A stretch of DNA of 45,560 nt from Faecalibacterium longum CLA-AA-H243. Its GTDB lineage: Bacteria > Bacillota > Clostridia > Oscillospirales > Ruminococcaceae. Positions within the stretch are counted from its first letter, which is position 1. Each line of letters begins with the position of its first letter. Below are positions 24,236 to 32,844 of the stretch, piece by piece. The position numbers were made by a program, and so were the translations under genes. Under the pieces are notes generated by a model. It was not told the origin of the DNA. It worked only from the letters and a program-made list of their open reading frames with translations, and searched no databases. Where the stretch lies: NCBI RefSeq assembly GCF_020687245.1, contig NZ_JAJEQG010000021.1, positions 1 to 45,560 of the forward strand. Direction: 5' to 3'.

Positions 24236-25165
24236 TTATCGGTTTTCCGCGATATATTTCTCCGCCATGTGGACTGCCACCGCGCCGTCCGCCACGGCGG
24301 TGACCACCTGACGGAGGGGCTTCGTCCTCACGTCGCCCACGGCGTATACGCCGGGAATACTGGTTTCCGTGGTCTCTCCGGCCACGATATAGCCGCCGCC
24401 GTCCAGCGCCAGTTGACCCACCGCCAGCGCCGTGGCGGGCTGTCGGCCCACGCTGACAAATACGCCGTCGCAGTCCACCACGCTTTCCTCACCGGTGACG
24501 GTGTCCCGCAGGCGGACGCCGGTCAGCCTGTCCCCGGAAAGCAGCGCGGAAACGACGCTGTTCCAACGGAATTCCACGTTTTCGGCCTGTGCCAGCGGCT
24601 CGTGATAGATCTTGGTGGCCCGCAGGGTGTCTCTGCGGTGGACGAGGATCACTTTTTTCGCCACGCGGCTGAGAAGGAGGGCATCTGCCGCGGCGGAATT
24701 GCCGCCGCCCACCACGACCACCGTTTTGCCCTTGTAAAACATCCCGTCGCAGGCGGCGCAGTAGGCCACGCCCCGGCCCAACAGCTCCGTCTCTCCGGCA
24801 ACGCCCAGCGTTCTGGGGTCTGCGCCGGTGGCCAGCACCACGGTTTTCCCCCGGAAGATCCCCTCGCTGGTCTCCACGAGCTTGGGAACCGCCGTCAGAT
24901 CCATGCGGAGAACTTCCGCGTATTCGCTGCGTGCCCCAAAACGCTCCGCCTGCTTTTGCATATTCTCCGCCAGAGAGAAGCCGTCGATCCCGTTCTCAAA
25001 GCCGGGGTAGTTGTCGATCTGCTCGGTCAGGGCCATCTGCCCACCGGCGGACAGTTTTTCCAGCACGATGGTGTCCAGCCCCGCCCGTGCCGCGTACAGG
25101 GCAGCGGTGTAGCCGCCCGGTCCGCCGCCCACCACGAGCATATCATAAACATGATTGTTGTTCAT
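24236..25165 (-). CDS. trxB: Thioredoxin reductase
   Basis: A 309-residue flavoprotein that uses NADPH to reduce thioredoxin. The FAD-binding motif GGGPGGYTAALYAARAG opens the protein, the redox-active Cys pair is C-A-A-C in AYCAACDGMF, and the NADPH motif GGGNSAAADALLL and the final ATG-like VYAVGDVRTKPLRQV (FAD) follow. Length is normal. It starts 15 bases after the thioredoxin gene at 25180-25503, so the two are co-transcribed and likely form a pair. It is the last gene of a long minus-strand series. Confidence 0.93.
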   Translation of the reverse strand: MNNNHVYDMLVVGGGPGGYTAALYAARAGLDTIVLEKLSAGGQMALTEQIDNYPGFENGIDGFSLAENMQKQAERFGARSEYAEVLRMDLTAVPKLVETSEGIFRGKTVVLATGADPRTLGVAGETELLGRGVAYCAACDGMFYKGKTVVVVGGGNSAAADALLLSRVAKKVILVHRRDTLRATKIYHEPLAQAENVEFRWNSVVSALLSGDRLTGVRLRDTVTGEESVVDCDGVFVSVGRQPATALAVGQLALDGGGYIVAGETTETSIPGVYAVGDVRTKPLRQVVTAVADGAVAVHMAEKYIAENR

Positions 25166-25179
25166 ATCTGAACCCTCCG

Positions 25180-25503
25180 TTATTTCGCCAAGGCTTCCTG
25201 AATGAAACGGTCGATTTCTGCCTTTGAGCCGGGCGCGATGATGGAATCCACGGCCTTTCCGTTCCGGTACAGCACCAGAGTTGGGATGTCCTCGATCCCC
25301 TCGGCCCCCGCCAGCTGCGGCTCCTCGTCAATATTGATCTTGCCGACAGCAAGGCTGTCCGCGTATTCCTCTCCGATCTTCTCATACGCAGGGCCGATCC
25401 TCCGGCAATAGCTGCACCAGGGCGCCCAGAAATCCACCAAAACAGGCTTTTCCTCCCGGATCAACTGCTTAAACTGCTCCTGATTCATATTCATAGCTGC
25501 CAT
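25180..25503 (-). CDS. Thioredoxin-family protein with a CSYC active site
   Basis: A 107-residue protein with the thioredoxin fold: VLVDFWAPWC30-S-Y-C33 at the active site and the cis-Pro loop DIPTLVLYRNG. The two residues between the Cys pair are Ser-Tyr, not the usual Gly-Pro, which should change the redox potential or partner. AAAGGAG lies at the right distance from the ATG at 25503. Placed directly before trxB, it is probably the physiological substrate of that reductase. A second thioredoxin with the standard CGPC site is encoded at 37915. Confidence 0.9.
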   Translation of the reverse strand: MAAMNMNQEQFKQLIREEKPVLVDFWAPWCSYCRRIGPAYEKIGEEYADSLAVGKINIDEEPQLAGAEGIEDIPTLVLYRNGKAVDSIIAPGSKAEIDRFIQEALAK

Positions 25504-25572
25504 ATCTGTCAGCTCCTTTCCTTTGTTTGGGTATTCTCAAGACTCCGGTCTCGCCCCACACCACATTGTGAC

Positions 25573-25665
25573 CTCATCCTGAGATGACGGTACTCTGCCC
25601 TTGGGACATAAAGCAGATGAGTAAGACCATCATCTGTACGAAAATAGCTGCGGTTTGTTGCAGCT
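25573..25665 (-). promoter_or_regulatory. Inverted repeats between flavodiiron and thioredoxin genes
   Basis: AGCTGC (25646-25651) pairs with GCAGCT (25660-25665) directly at the flavodiiron stop and is followed on the minus strand by ATTTTC, a weak terminator. CAGATGA/TCATCTG (25614-25636) and TCATC/GATGA (25573-25586) follow upstream of the thioredoxin gene and could be an operator. No clear promoter boxes were seen. Confidence 0.35.
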
Positions 25666-26846
25666 TATTCTGCGCAGAGCTCAGCCACCAGAGCGTCCAT
25701 CTGCGCTTCGCTGGTTTGGTTCAATGCACCACGCAGAGACACTACCGTTTCGTAAAGGTGGATATCCTTCATCTCCTCCAATTTGGTGCGCATCAGCCGC
25801 GCGGCAGCAGGTGCCCAAGAGCCGTCTTCAATAAGGCCAACCCGGCGGTTTCGGAATCCCTTTGTCCGTAAATGTTCCAAAAACTCCCTCATGGGCGGAA
25901 ACAGTCCTCCGTCATAGGTGGCGCTGGCTAAAACCAACTTCCCGCAGTAGAACGCACTGGCAACAGCGTAGGAAAGATCTGTCACAGTGAGATCACATAT
26001 GTTGACCTGTACGCCTTTTTTCTCTAATTTACCCTTGAGGGTCTTCGCCGCATGGGCAGTATTTCCATGGATGGATGCGTGAGCGATCAGGATGCCCTCC
26101 GGTTCTTCCGGTTTCCATTGTGACCAGAGATCATAGAGCCGCAGGTACTCCCCCAAGTCTTCTGTGAGCATGGGGCCATGGAGCGGGCAGATCGTTTTGA
26201 TCTCCAGCGCGGAGATTTTTTTCAGCAGAGCCTGCACCTGTGCGCCATATTTCCCGATAATATTGTAATAATACCGTCGGGCCTGCGGCACCCAGGGGGC
26301 ACGGGCAGTCCGTTCCAGTGAGCCAAAGCGTCCGAAGGCATCCGCCGAGAACAGGATTTTTTCCGTTTCCTCATACGCCGTCATCACCTCCGGCCAGTGT
26401 ACCATCGGCGCCAGCAGAAAGCGCAGCCGGTGCAAACCCAAGGAAAGCGTATCTCTTTCGCCAACCTCCAGCATACGGTCTTCCGACAATGCACCTGTGC
26501 CGAAGAACTGCTTGATCAGGGTAAATGTTTTCGCGTTTCCCACGATCTTCATCTCCGGGTACTCTTGCGCCAGCCGCATGAGGCTGCCGGAATGATCCGG
26601 CTCCATGTGTGTAACCACAAGATAGTCGGGGCTGCGCCCCTCCAACACCCGCGCCACATTGGAAAGCCATTCTTCCGTTGCCCGTGCGTCCACGCTGTCC
26701 ATCACGGCGATCTTCTCATCCAGAATGACATAGGAGTTGTAGCTCACTCCCATAGGCTGGACGGAGTACTGGTTTTCAAAGAGTGCCAATGTGTTATCAT
26801 CCACCCCTACATAGCGGATGGCATCTGTTACCGTTTGGATAGCCAT
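25665..26846 (-). CDS. FprA-type flavodiiron protein (first copy)
   Basis: A 393-residue A-type flavoprotein. The N-terminal metallo-beta-lactamase-like domain has the diiron ligands H80-x-E82-x-D84 (THMEPDHSG), a His in PMVHWPEV, Asp in SADAFG and His in CPLHGP. The C-terminal flavodoxin domain starts ILIAHASIHGNTAHAA and binds FMN. Such proteins reduce O2 to water or NO to N2O with electrons from rubredoxin or similar donors. AATAGGAGG precedes the ATG. The paralogue at 31610-32821 has the same ligand set but is clearly diverged, which suggests different donors or substrates. Confidence 0.93.
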   Translation of the reverse strand: MAIQTVTDAIRYVGVDDNTLALFENQYSVQPMGVSYNSYVILDEKIAVMDSVDARATEEWLSNVARVLEGRSPDYLVVTHMEPDHSGSLMRLAQEYPEMKIVGNAKTFTLIKQFFGTGALSEDRMLEVGERDTLSLGLHRLRFLLAPMVHWPEVMTAYEETEKILFSADAFGRFGSLERTARAPWVPQARRYYYNIIGKYGAQVQALLKKISALEIKTICPLHGPMLTEDLGEYLRLYDLWSQWKPEEPEGILIAHASIHGNTAHAAKTLKGKLEKKGVQVNICDLTVTDLSYAVASAFYCGKLVLASATYDGGLFPPMREFLEHLRTKGFRNRRVGLIEDGSWAPAAARLMRTKLEEMKDIHLYETVVSLRGALNQTSEAQMDALVAELCAE

Positions 26847-26975
26847 ATAAAAAAATACCTCCTATTTTCCTTACTCAGACTCTGACTGATAGGTTCTTCT
26901 TTTCTAATGGAACATACGCTCAACCGCAGATCGGCGGTCGCGCATTTTACCGTTGCCTTGCTTCCCCCAGAGTCG

Positions 26976-27839
26976 TTACATGTGGTACACCGCAGCGGAG
27001 CGAAGTCCTTCCGGCAGGCCGTCGGGCGCAGCAGGTGAAAGTTTCCAGCGTACCTGCCCCGCCCACTGGGAGGCGACGGCGGAGAAGTGGAGCATGACAA
27101 TACCGAGATCCAATGCGGCATCCAAATTATCGGTGTAGGCATCCTCCTGCTGCACCAAATAGATGCTGTGATCCTGCACAAGGAAGCCATAGGGCTGACG
27201 GTTGAGATAGCTGGGGGAGAGCGAAGCGGCGTAGAAGGACTGCCAGAGCATATCGTCGTAGAAGTCTATCATCTCGTCAAGCCCAGACTGGTTGCTCCAG
27301 CTCCCCATGTGAACCAAATCGTGCACGCCCTTTTTGGGCGCGTAGTACTGCTGCTCGGCCCGCACATCGATCTGAGACATACTTAGGATATTCAGCCGCA
27401 GCTTTTTTGCGGTCTTTTCCCCGTAGCCAAAGGCAACGATTGCCGCCACCTCTAACGGGGTGGCGAGAGACAGTGCCTTTTTGATTTTGTCGCTGTCGGT
27501 GAAGGTCATCCAGCAGGTGTCAATGTCCAACTCAGTCAGCTTGAGGACGAGATCTTCCATCATGTAGCCGGCGTTGATGGCCGCATAGGAATGCGGGGCA
27601 GACATAAGGAGCAGGTAGTGCGGTGCTCCGATGAGAAATTGATTATAGCCCGCTGAGCTCTCCAGCGCCGGCTGTGCATCCTTGTCCAAGACGATCAACT
27701 CCGTTGCAATCTCCGGGACAAGACGGGGGCAGGTCTTTTCATAGTAGGATCGGAGCTGGCCGATAGCCTCGCTCGGAACTTCCTTTTCGCGGAATGCGTG
27801 AACGGATCTGCGATTTTGAATCATAGCGCTGTAATTCAT
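26976..27839 (-). CDS. Nitroreductase family flavoprotein
   Basis: A 287-residue protein with the nitroreductase opening MIQNRRSVHAFREKEVP (FMN phosphate contacts) and the internal YMMEDLVLKLTELDIDTCWM segment. The second half (QPYGFLVQD, DLGIVMLHFSAVA) looks like the duplicated or swapped half found in the larger TM1586-type members. It probably binds FMN and reduces a small acceptor with NAD(P)H; the substrate is unknown. It lies between nrdB and the flavodiiron gene in the same direction, with gaps of about 35 and 129 bases. Confidence 0.8.
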   Translation of the reverse strand: MNYSAMIQNRRSVHAFREKEVPSEAIGQLRSYYEKTCPRLVPEIATELIVLDKDAQPALESSAGYNQFLIGAPHYLLLMSAPHSYAAINAGYMMEDLVLKLTELDIDTCWMTFTDSDKIKKALSLATPLEVAAIVAFGYGEKTAKKLRLNILSMSQIDVRAEQQYYAPKKGVHDLVHMGSWSNQSGLDEMIDFYDDMLWQSFYAASLSPSYLNRQPYGFLVQDHSIYLVQQEDAYTDNLDAALDLGIVMLHFSAVASQWAGQVRWKLSPAAPDGLPEGLRSAAVYHM

Positions 27840-27873
27840 AGTAGTATCTCCTATTCTGATGTCTTTGGTTTTC

Positions 27874-28917
27874 TTATAAATCGTCTATCAGTGCGGTGCT
27901 CTTGGCGTAGGCGGTACTGCGTGCCTCAAAGAAATCGGTCTTGACCATGTTGGCGTCGGCGTACTGGCTGACCCATTCCATGCTCTCCGGTTCGCTCTCA
28001 AAGCCTGGATACAATGCGGGATAGCCAAGGCTCGTCCAGCGGAGGTTGCCGAGATAGCGGATGTAATCGCTGATCATCTGCCGGTTCAGCCCCGGGATGT
28101 CGTCGCCGATCACATAATGCCCCCATGCGATCTCCTGTTCCACGCCCTCACGCATCATCTCGCGCAGCGCTTGTACGCTCTCGGCGGTGAACAACTCCGG
28201 CTGCTCCTTTTGCAGCTCCGTGATGATATTGCGGAACAGCCACAAGTGCGTGTTCTCATCGCGGTTTATGTAGCGAATCTCCTGCGCCGAGCCGGGCATC
28301 TTCCCGTTTCGGGAGAGATTGTAGAAGAACATAAAGCCGCTGTAAAAATAGATGCCCTCCAAAATATAGTTTGCCATCATCACGCGCAGCAGCGTGGGAG
28401 CGTCCTTCCTCTCCTGAAACTCGTTGTAGCAGTCCCCAATGAAGGTGTTGCGGCGCAGCAGATGCTCGTCCGTTTTCCATTGGTAGAGGATGTCATTGCG
28501 CTCCACGGGGGAACAGATGGTGTCGAGCATATAGCTGTAGCTCTGTGAGTGGACACACTCCTGAAACGCCTGAATGGACAGGCAGAGATTGACCTCGTTG
28601 GCGGTAATGTAGGCGCCGATATTAGGCAGGTTCGCTGTCTGAATGGAATCCAAAAAGACAAGAAAACTCAGAATTTTATCGTAGGCGCTGCGCTCGGCTG
28701 ACAGCAGGCGGGGATAGTCCTTCACATCCTGCGAGAGATTGATCTCCTCAGGGATCCAAAAGTTGTTCATGGCCTGCCGGTACCAGTCGCTGACCCAAGC
28801 GTACTTCATATTGTTGAAGTCGTTGAGGTTGGTGGTATTGCCGCCGATCATGCGCCGCAGGCGCACATCAGGGTCGCCCTCCGGGTTAAAAAGGGGCTTT
28901 TTCTTCAGTTCCGTCAT
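27874..28917 (-). CDS. nrdB: Ribonucleotide reductase class I, beta subunit
   Basis: A 347-residue small subunit, which makes the tyrosyl radical at a diiron (or dimanganese) centre using oxygen or superoxide. All expected residues are present: D90 in FLDSIQ, E120 and H123 in ECVHSQSY, the radical Y127, E188 in EGIYFYSG, and E221 and H224 in RDENTHL. The ATG at 28917 is preferred because AAGGAGG lies just before it. It starts 11 bases after nrdA, so the two are one unit. Assembly of the radical needs O2, which is notable for an anaerobe and fits the oxygen-related neighbours. Confidence 0.93.
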   Translation of the reverse strand: MTELKKKPLFNPEGDPDVRLRRMIGGNTTNLNDFNNMKYAWVSDWYRQAMNNFWIPEEINLSQDVKDYPRLLSAERSAYDKILSFLVFLDSIQTANLPNIGAYITANEVNLCLSIQAFQECVHSQSYSYMLDTICSPVERNDILYQWKTDEHLLRRNTFIGDCYNEFQERKDAPTLLRVMMANYILEGIYFYSGFMFFYNLSRNGKMPGSAQEIRYINRDENTHLWLFRNIITELQKEQPELFTAESVQALREMMREGVEQEIAWGHYVIGDDIPGLNRQMISDYIRYLGNLRWTSLGYPALYPGFESEPESMEWVSQYADANMVKTDFFEARSTAYAKSTALIDDL

Positions 28918-28927
28918 GCTATCCTCC

Positions 28928-31444
28928 TTATGACGAGCAGCTTTCGCAGGCCTCGACCTCAAGGGCCTTGCTGCGGACATAGTAAATGGTCTTGACGCCG
29001 GCCCTCCACGCCTCCAAATACAGGCTGAGCACCTGACGCATGGAATAGTCGTTGGTGATATAGAGATTCATGCTCTGCGCCTGGTCAATATGTCTCTGGC
29101 GAAGGCCCGCGGCGCGTACCGACCAGCTTTGGTCGATCAGATGCGCCGCCTTATAGCACCACCATGTATCCATAGAAAGCTCCGGAGCAACGCGGGGCAG
29201 CATGCTGCCCTTTTTCTCCTCTAAAAAGAATTTCTTCATAATTGGATCTATGCCCGCCGACGTGCCGGAGATGATAGATGTGCTGGAGGTCGGTGCGACC
29301 GCCAGAAGATAGGCGTTGCGCATTCCCTGCACCGCCACCGTTTTCGCAAGCGCCCGCCACTTTTCGGAGGTATAACCCCGCTTTTCAAAATACGCGCCAG
29401 TCTGCCAGTCGCTGCCCTCAAAGAGCGCGTAACGCCCCTTTTCCCGTGCCAGTGCTGTGTCCGCCTTGACGGCGGCGTAGTTGATGAGCTCGAACACTGC
29501 GTCGGTGAAGGCAAGGTGCTCATCGCTCTCCCAGCGGATGCCGCGCTTTGCCAGCATGTGGTGGTAGCCGCTGACGCCCAGGCCGATGCTGCGGTACTTC
29601 TGATTGGAAAGCCGCGCGTATTCCAACGGGTAGAAGTTGAGGTCAATCACATTATCCAGTGCGCGGATGGCCGTTTCCACCGTGCGTTCCATATAGGCCT
29701 CGTCCTCCACCGGCAGATTACCGAGAGACAGACTCGCCAGGTTGCAGACCACAAACTCACCTGGGCGTGTGGCCGTCACCACAATTGTGTCGCCGTTCTC
29801 CGTGTGCACCTCAGTGCTGATGTGCTCGATGGGTGCCATGTTCTGCGCGATCTCCGTACAGAGATTGGAGCAATAAATCATTCCCGTGTGGCCGTTTGGG
29901 TTCATATGATTTACACTGTCGCGATTGAAAGCGAAGGGTGTGCCGGTCTCCACTGCCGAGCGAAGCACCAGCCGCACGATGTCCTTGACGGTGACGCTGC
30001 GCTTTTCGATGCGCGGGTCATTGACGCAGTCCAGATACCGCTTCTCCCATTCTGTACCCCAGTAATCCTCCAGTGCGTAGCCCTTGACCGTGAGGATCTC
30101 ATGCGGACACATGAGATGCCACGGCGCGTCTATGTTCTCCTCCGCCAGTCGCCAGAAGAGATCCGGATAGCACACGGCGGGAAACACATCATGTGCCTTC
30201 ATGCGGTCGTCGCCGTTGTTGGTGCGCAGTTGAAGGAATTCCGGCAGATCCCGGTGCCATGCGTCTAAGTAAACCGCCACAGCGCCCTGCCGCATCCCCA
30301 ACTGATCCACCGCCACGGCGGTGTCGTTGACCAGCCGGATCCAGCGGATAACACCGCCCGCCGCCCCTTGAAAGCCGCGGATGGTGCTGCCTGCAGCGCG
30401 CACCTTACCGAAGTACATCCCCATTCCACCGCCGAATTTAGAGACCTTTGCGAAGTTGTCCAGCGAGCGGTAGATGCCGTCCAGACTGTCCGGCACAGTG
30501 TCCACAAAGCAGCTTGAAAGCTGATGGTAGGGCTTTCGTGCGTTGGACATGGTAGGTGTCGCCATTGTGACCTCCATACGGCTGAGCATATCGTAAAAGC
30601 GTTTTACCCACCCCATGCGGTCAGAGCCTTCGTTCATAGCAAGATGCAGCGCGATACCCAAAAACATCTCCTGCGGTGTTTCCAGCGGCACGCGGCTGCG
30701 TGACTGGATCACATAGCGTTTGAGCAGCAGGTCAAGGCCGGAGTAGGTGAACAGCTCGTCCCGTTCCGGGCAGAGAAAGTCCTCCGCCATGGCAATCTCC
30801 TCGTGGGTATAGTGGGCAAGGATATAGTCACCGTAGAGTCCCTTATCCGTCAGATAGCGAAGCTTGCCATAGAGGTCGCAGACGCCGCGCCCCTCCCATT
30901 CCTGTGCGTTGCGACAGCGAAAGGAGTGGTTCAGAAGCCGCGCCGCGATGAACTCCCACTTGGGTGCCTCTGCCGTAGTCAGCTCTACCGCCGCCTTGGT
31001 CAGTGCCTCAGCCCGCTCATCCTCCGTCATGCCCAGGCGACAGAAACTCTCAAACTTCATTTGAAGCGCCGCGAGGGAGTAGACTTCCTCGGTAAAATCC
31101 ATCTGGATGCGGCGCAGCACCTCGTCAAGCGAGTCATCCCCCACCGTCCGCGCGATGGTATGCCGGACACGGCGCAGCGCAGACCGCTTTTCGCGGTAGA
31201 GGATGTACGCCTTGGCCACCTCATAGTGTCCGCGCTCCATGAGCGTTCGCTCCACCTCGTCCTGCACACGTTCCACGGTGAGCGGCACTGTGACGGAGAG
31301 ATTGTCGAGAACGGTGGCGAGGATCTCATCCATCTCTCTGCTCCCGATCTCCCTGCCCTGTCCGTCAAACGCCTTTTTCATGGCGTTGAAAATTTTCTCC
31401 TGTTGAAAGGGAACAGACTCCCCGTTTCGTTTTCTGATCTCCAT
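28928..31444 (-). CDS. nrdA: Ribonucleotide reductase class I, alpha subunit
   Basis: An 838-residue catalytic subunit that converts ribonucleotides to deoxyribonucleotides. An ATP-cone occupies about residues 1-90 (MEIRKRNGESVPFQQEKIFNAMKKAF), giving control by ATP/dATP. The active-site Cys residues are seen in LSSCFVD, SNLCTEI and VVCNLASLSLG, and the C-terminus ends CESCSS, the swinging Cys pair re-reduced by thioredoxin or glutaredoxin. The ATG at 31444 is preferred (GAGAGG just upstream); a GTG at 31471 has a poorer binding site. nrdB follows after 11 bases. The thioredoxins of this island are plausible reductants. Confidence 0.93.
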   Translation of the reverse strand: MEIRKRNGESVPFQQEKIFNAMKKAFDGQGREIGSREMDEILATVLDNLSVTVPLTVERVQDEVERTLMERGHYEVAKAYILYREKRSALRRVRHTIARTVGDDSLDEVLRRIQMDFTEEVYSLAALQMKFESFCRLGMTEDERAEALTKAAVELTTAEAPKWEFIAARLLNHSFRCRNAQEWEGRGVCDLYGKLRYLTDKGLYGDYILAHYTHEEIAMAEDFLCPERDELFTYSGLDLLLKRYVIQSRSRVPLETPQEMFLGIALHLAMNEGSDRMGWVKRFYDMLSRMEVTMATPTMSNARKPYHQLSSCFVDTVPDSLDGIYRSLDNFAKVSKFGGGMGMYFGKVRAAGSTIRGFQGAAGGVIRWIRLVNDTAVAVDQLGMRQGAVAVYLDAWHRDLPEFLQLRTNNGDDRMKAHDVFPAVCYPDLFWRLAEENIDAPWHLMCPHEILTVKGYALEDYWGTEWEKRYLDCVNDPRIEKRSVTVKDIVRLVLRSAVETGTPFAFNRDSVNHMNPNGHTGMIYCSNLCTEIAQNMAPIEHISTEVHTENGDTIVVTATRPGEFVVCNLASLSLGNLPVEDEAYMERTVETAIRALDNVIDLNFYPLEYARLSNQKYRSIGLGVSGYHHMLAKRGIRWESDEHLAFTDAVFELINYAAVKADTALAREKGRYALFEGSDWQTGAYFEKRGYTSEKWRALAKTVAVQGMRNAYLLAVAPTSSTSIISGTSAGIDPIMKKFFLEEKKGSMLPRVAPELSMDTWWCYKAAHLIDQSWSVRAAGLRQRHIDQAQSMNLYITNDYSMRQVLSLYLEAWRAGVKTIYYVRSKALEVEACESCSS

Positions 31445-31494
31445 TTCGATCCTCTCATCTTCTCCGGTCACTTCTCATGTCCTTTTGAGCAAAG

Positions 31495-31527
31495 AGCGGG
31501 CAAGCGCAGTATCACGCTTGCCCGCTC
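31495..31527. terminator. Strong hairpin between flavodiiron gene and nrdA
   Basis: GAGCGGGCAAGCG (31495-31507) pairs perfectly with CGCTTGCCCGCTC (31515-31527). On the minus strand only three T follow, on the plus strand five, so termination before nrdA may be partial. Confidence 0.65.
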
Positions 31528-31609
31528 TGTTTTTGAAAGCCGGTTTTTCTGCAGCCGACGCGGCGGGGCTGTTTGTTGTCTGTTGTCTTGGTTTTGGCTT
31601 TCCTGCCAG

Positions 31610-32821
31610 TTACTTCATAGATTCCAGAATGGCGTCCGCCAGTGCTTCCAGCTCAGTGCGCTTGTCCGTGCCCATGGACGAGGCGAGGCTGAGCCGCTCG
31701 TTGAGCACCGTCATGTTCTTAAGTTCATTGTTGACGAATTTCTGCATGAGGTCACCGGACTTCACCGCCCATGAGCCGTTTTCAATGATGGCAAAGGTGC
31801 GATTTTGCAGATTCAGTGCCTTCATATCCATGAGGAAGTCATGCATGGCGGGGTAGATGCCGAGGTTGTAGGTCACAGAGGCCAGGACAATGTGACTGTA
31901 CTTAAACGCCTCGGAGATCAGCTGGGAGACATGAGTGGAGGACACATCGTACATCGCCACCTTGCTCATGCCCTTATCGCAGAGCGACGTCGCCAGCGCC
32001 TGCGCCGCGTTCTCCGTGTTGCCATACATAGAGGCGTAGACGATGAGCACGCCCTGGGTCTCAGGGGCATAGCGGCTCCATGTGTCGTATTTTTCGATGA
32101 ACCAGCCCAGATCCTTGCGCCACACGGGGCCGTGGAGCGGGCAGATGTACTTGATCTGATCCAAAACGCCGCTGGCCTTTTTCAGCAGGAGCTGGATGTG
32201 GGGGCCGTACTTGCCCACGATGTTGGTGAGGTAGCGGCGGGCGTCGTCCAGCCAGTCCCGCTCGAAGTCCACCTCGTCGGCGAACAGCTTGCCGTCCAGC
32301 GCGCCGAAGGTGCCGAAGGCGTCGGCGGAAAAGAGGACGCCGTCGGTGACGTCGAGGGTCACCATGGCCTCCGGCCAGTGAACCATAGGCGCGCCCACAA
32401 AGGTGACGGTGTGCTTGCCGAAGGAGAAGGTATCGCCCTCCTTCACCTCGATGCACTCATGTCCGTCCACATGGAAGCCGAACTGCCGCATGAGCATGAA
32501 TGCCTTCTCGTTGGAGATCAGTTTCACCTTGGGATGGCGCAGCAGGATCTCCTCGATGCAGGCGGCGTGATCCGGCTCCAGATGGTTGACCAGCAGGTAG
32601 TCCAGCTCGCGGCCATCCAGCACATACGCCAGATTTTCCAAAAGCTGGCGGCAGGCAGACCAGTCCACCGTGTCAAAGAGCACCGTCTTTTCATCCAGCA
32701 GGCAGTAGGCGTTGTAGGTTACGCCCCGGGGAATGGGAAAGCAGTTTTCAAACAGGGCCAGGCGATGGTCGTTGGCGCCCACCCAGTAGAGGTCGTTCGT
32801 TACTTTACGCACGCAATACAT
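31610..32821 (-). CDS. FprA-type flavodiiron protein (second copy, rubredoxin-fusion partner)
   Basis: A 403-residue A-type flavoprotein with the complete diiron set: H80-x-E82-x-D84 (NHLEPDHAA), PMVHWPEAM, SADAFG and CPLHGP. The C-terminal FMN domain starts VLIVYASMYGNTENAA. It reduces O2 to water or NO to N2O. It begins only 23 bases after the acyl-CoA dehydrogenase-EtfA-rubredoxin gene, with AAGGAGG before its ATG, so the two are co-translated from one message. The rubredoxin domain of that fusion is therefore its most likely electron donor. Similar in size to the copy at 25665 but clearly a separate paralogue. Confidence 0.94.
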   Translation of the reverse strand: MYCVRKVTNDLYWVGANDHRLALFENCFPIPRGVTYNAYCLLDEKTVLFDTVDWSACRQLLENLAYVLDGRELDYLLVNHLEPDHAACIEEILLRHPKVKLISNEKAFMLMRQFGFHVDGHECIEVKEGDTFSFGKHTVTFVGAPMVHWPEAMVTLDVTDGVLFSADAFGTFGALDGKLFADEVDFERDWLDDARRYLTNIVGKYGPHIQLLLKKASGVLDQIKYICPLHGPVWRKDLGWFIEKYDTWSRYAPETQGVLIVYASMYGNTENAAQALATSLCDKGMSKVAMYDVSSTHVSQLISEAFKYSHIVLASVTYNLGIYPAMHDFLMDMKALNLQNRTFAIIENGSWAVKSGDLMQKFVNNELKNMTVLNERLSLASSMGTDKRTELEALADAILESMK

Positions 32822-32844
32822 CTTATCTTGCCTCCTTCACGGCC

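Noticed and set aside
24047-25171. Plus-strand open frame (374 codons) opposite thioredoxin reductase
   Set aside because: The minus-strand gene has every TrxB motif; the plus frame has none.
25569-25580. Possible fourth Crp/Fnr site upstream of the thioredoxin gene
   Set aside because: Only one half (TGTGAC) is present; the second half does not match.
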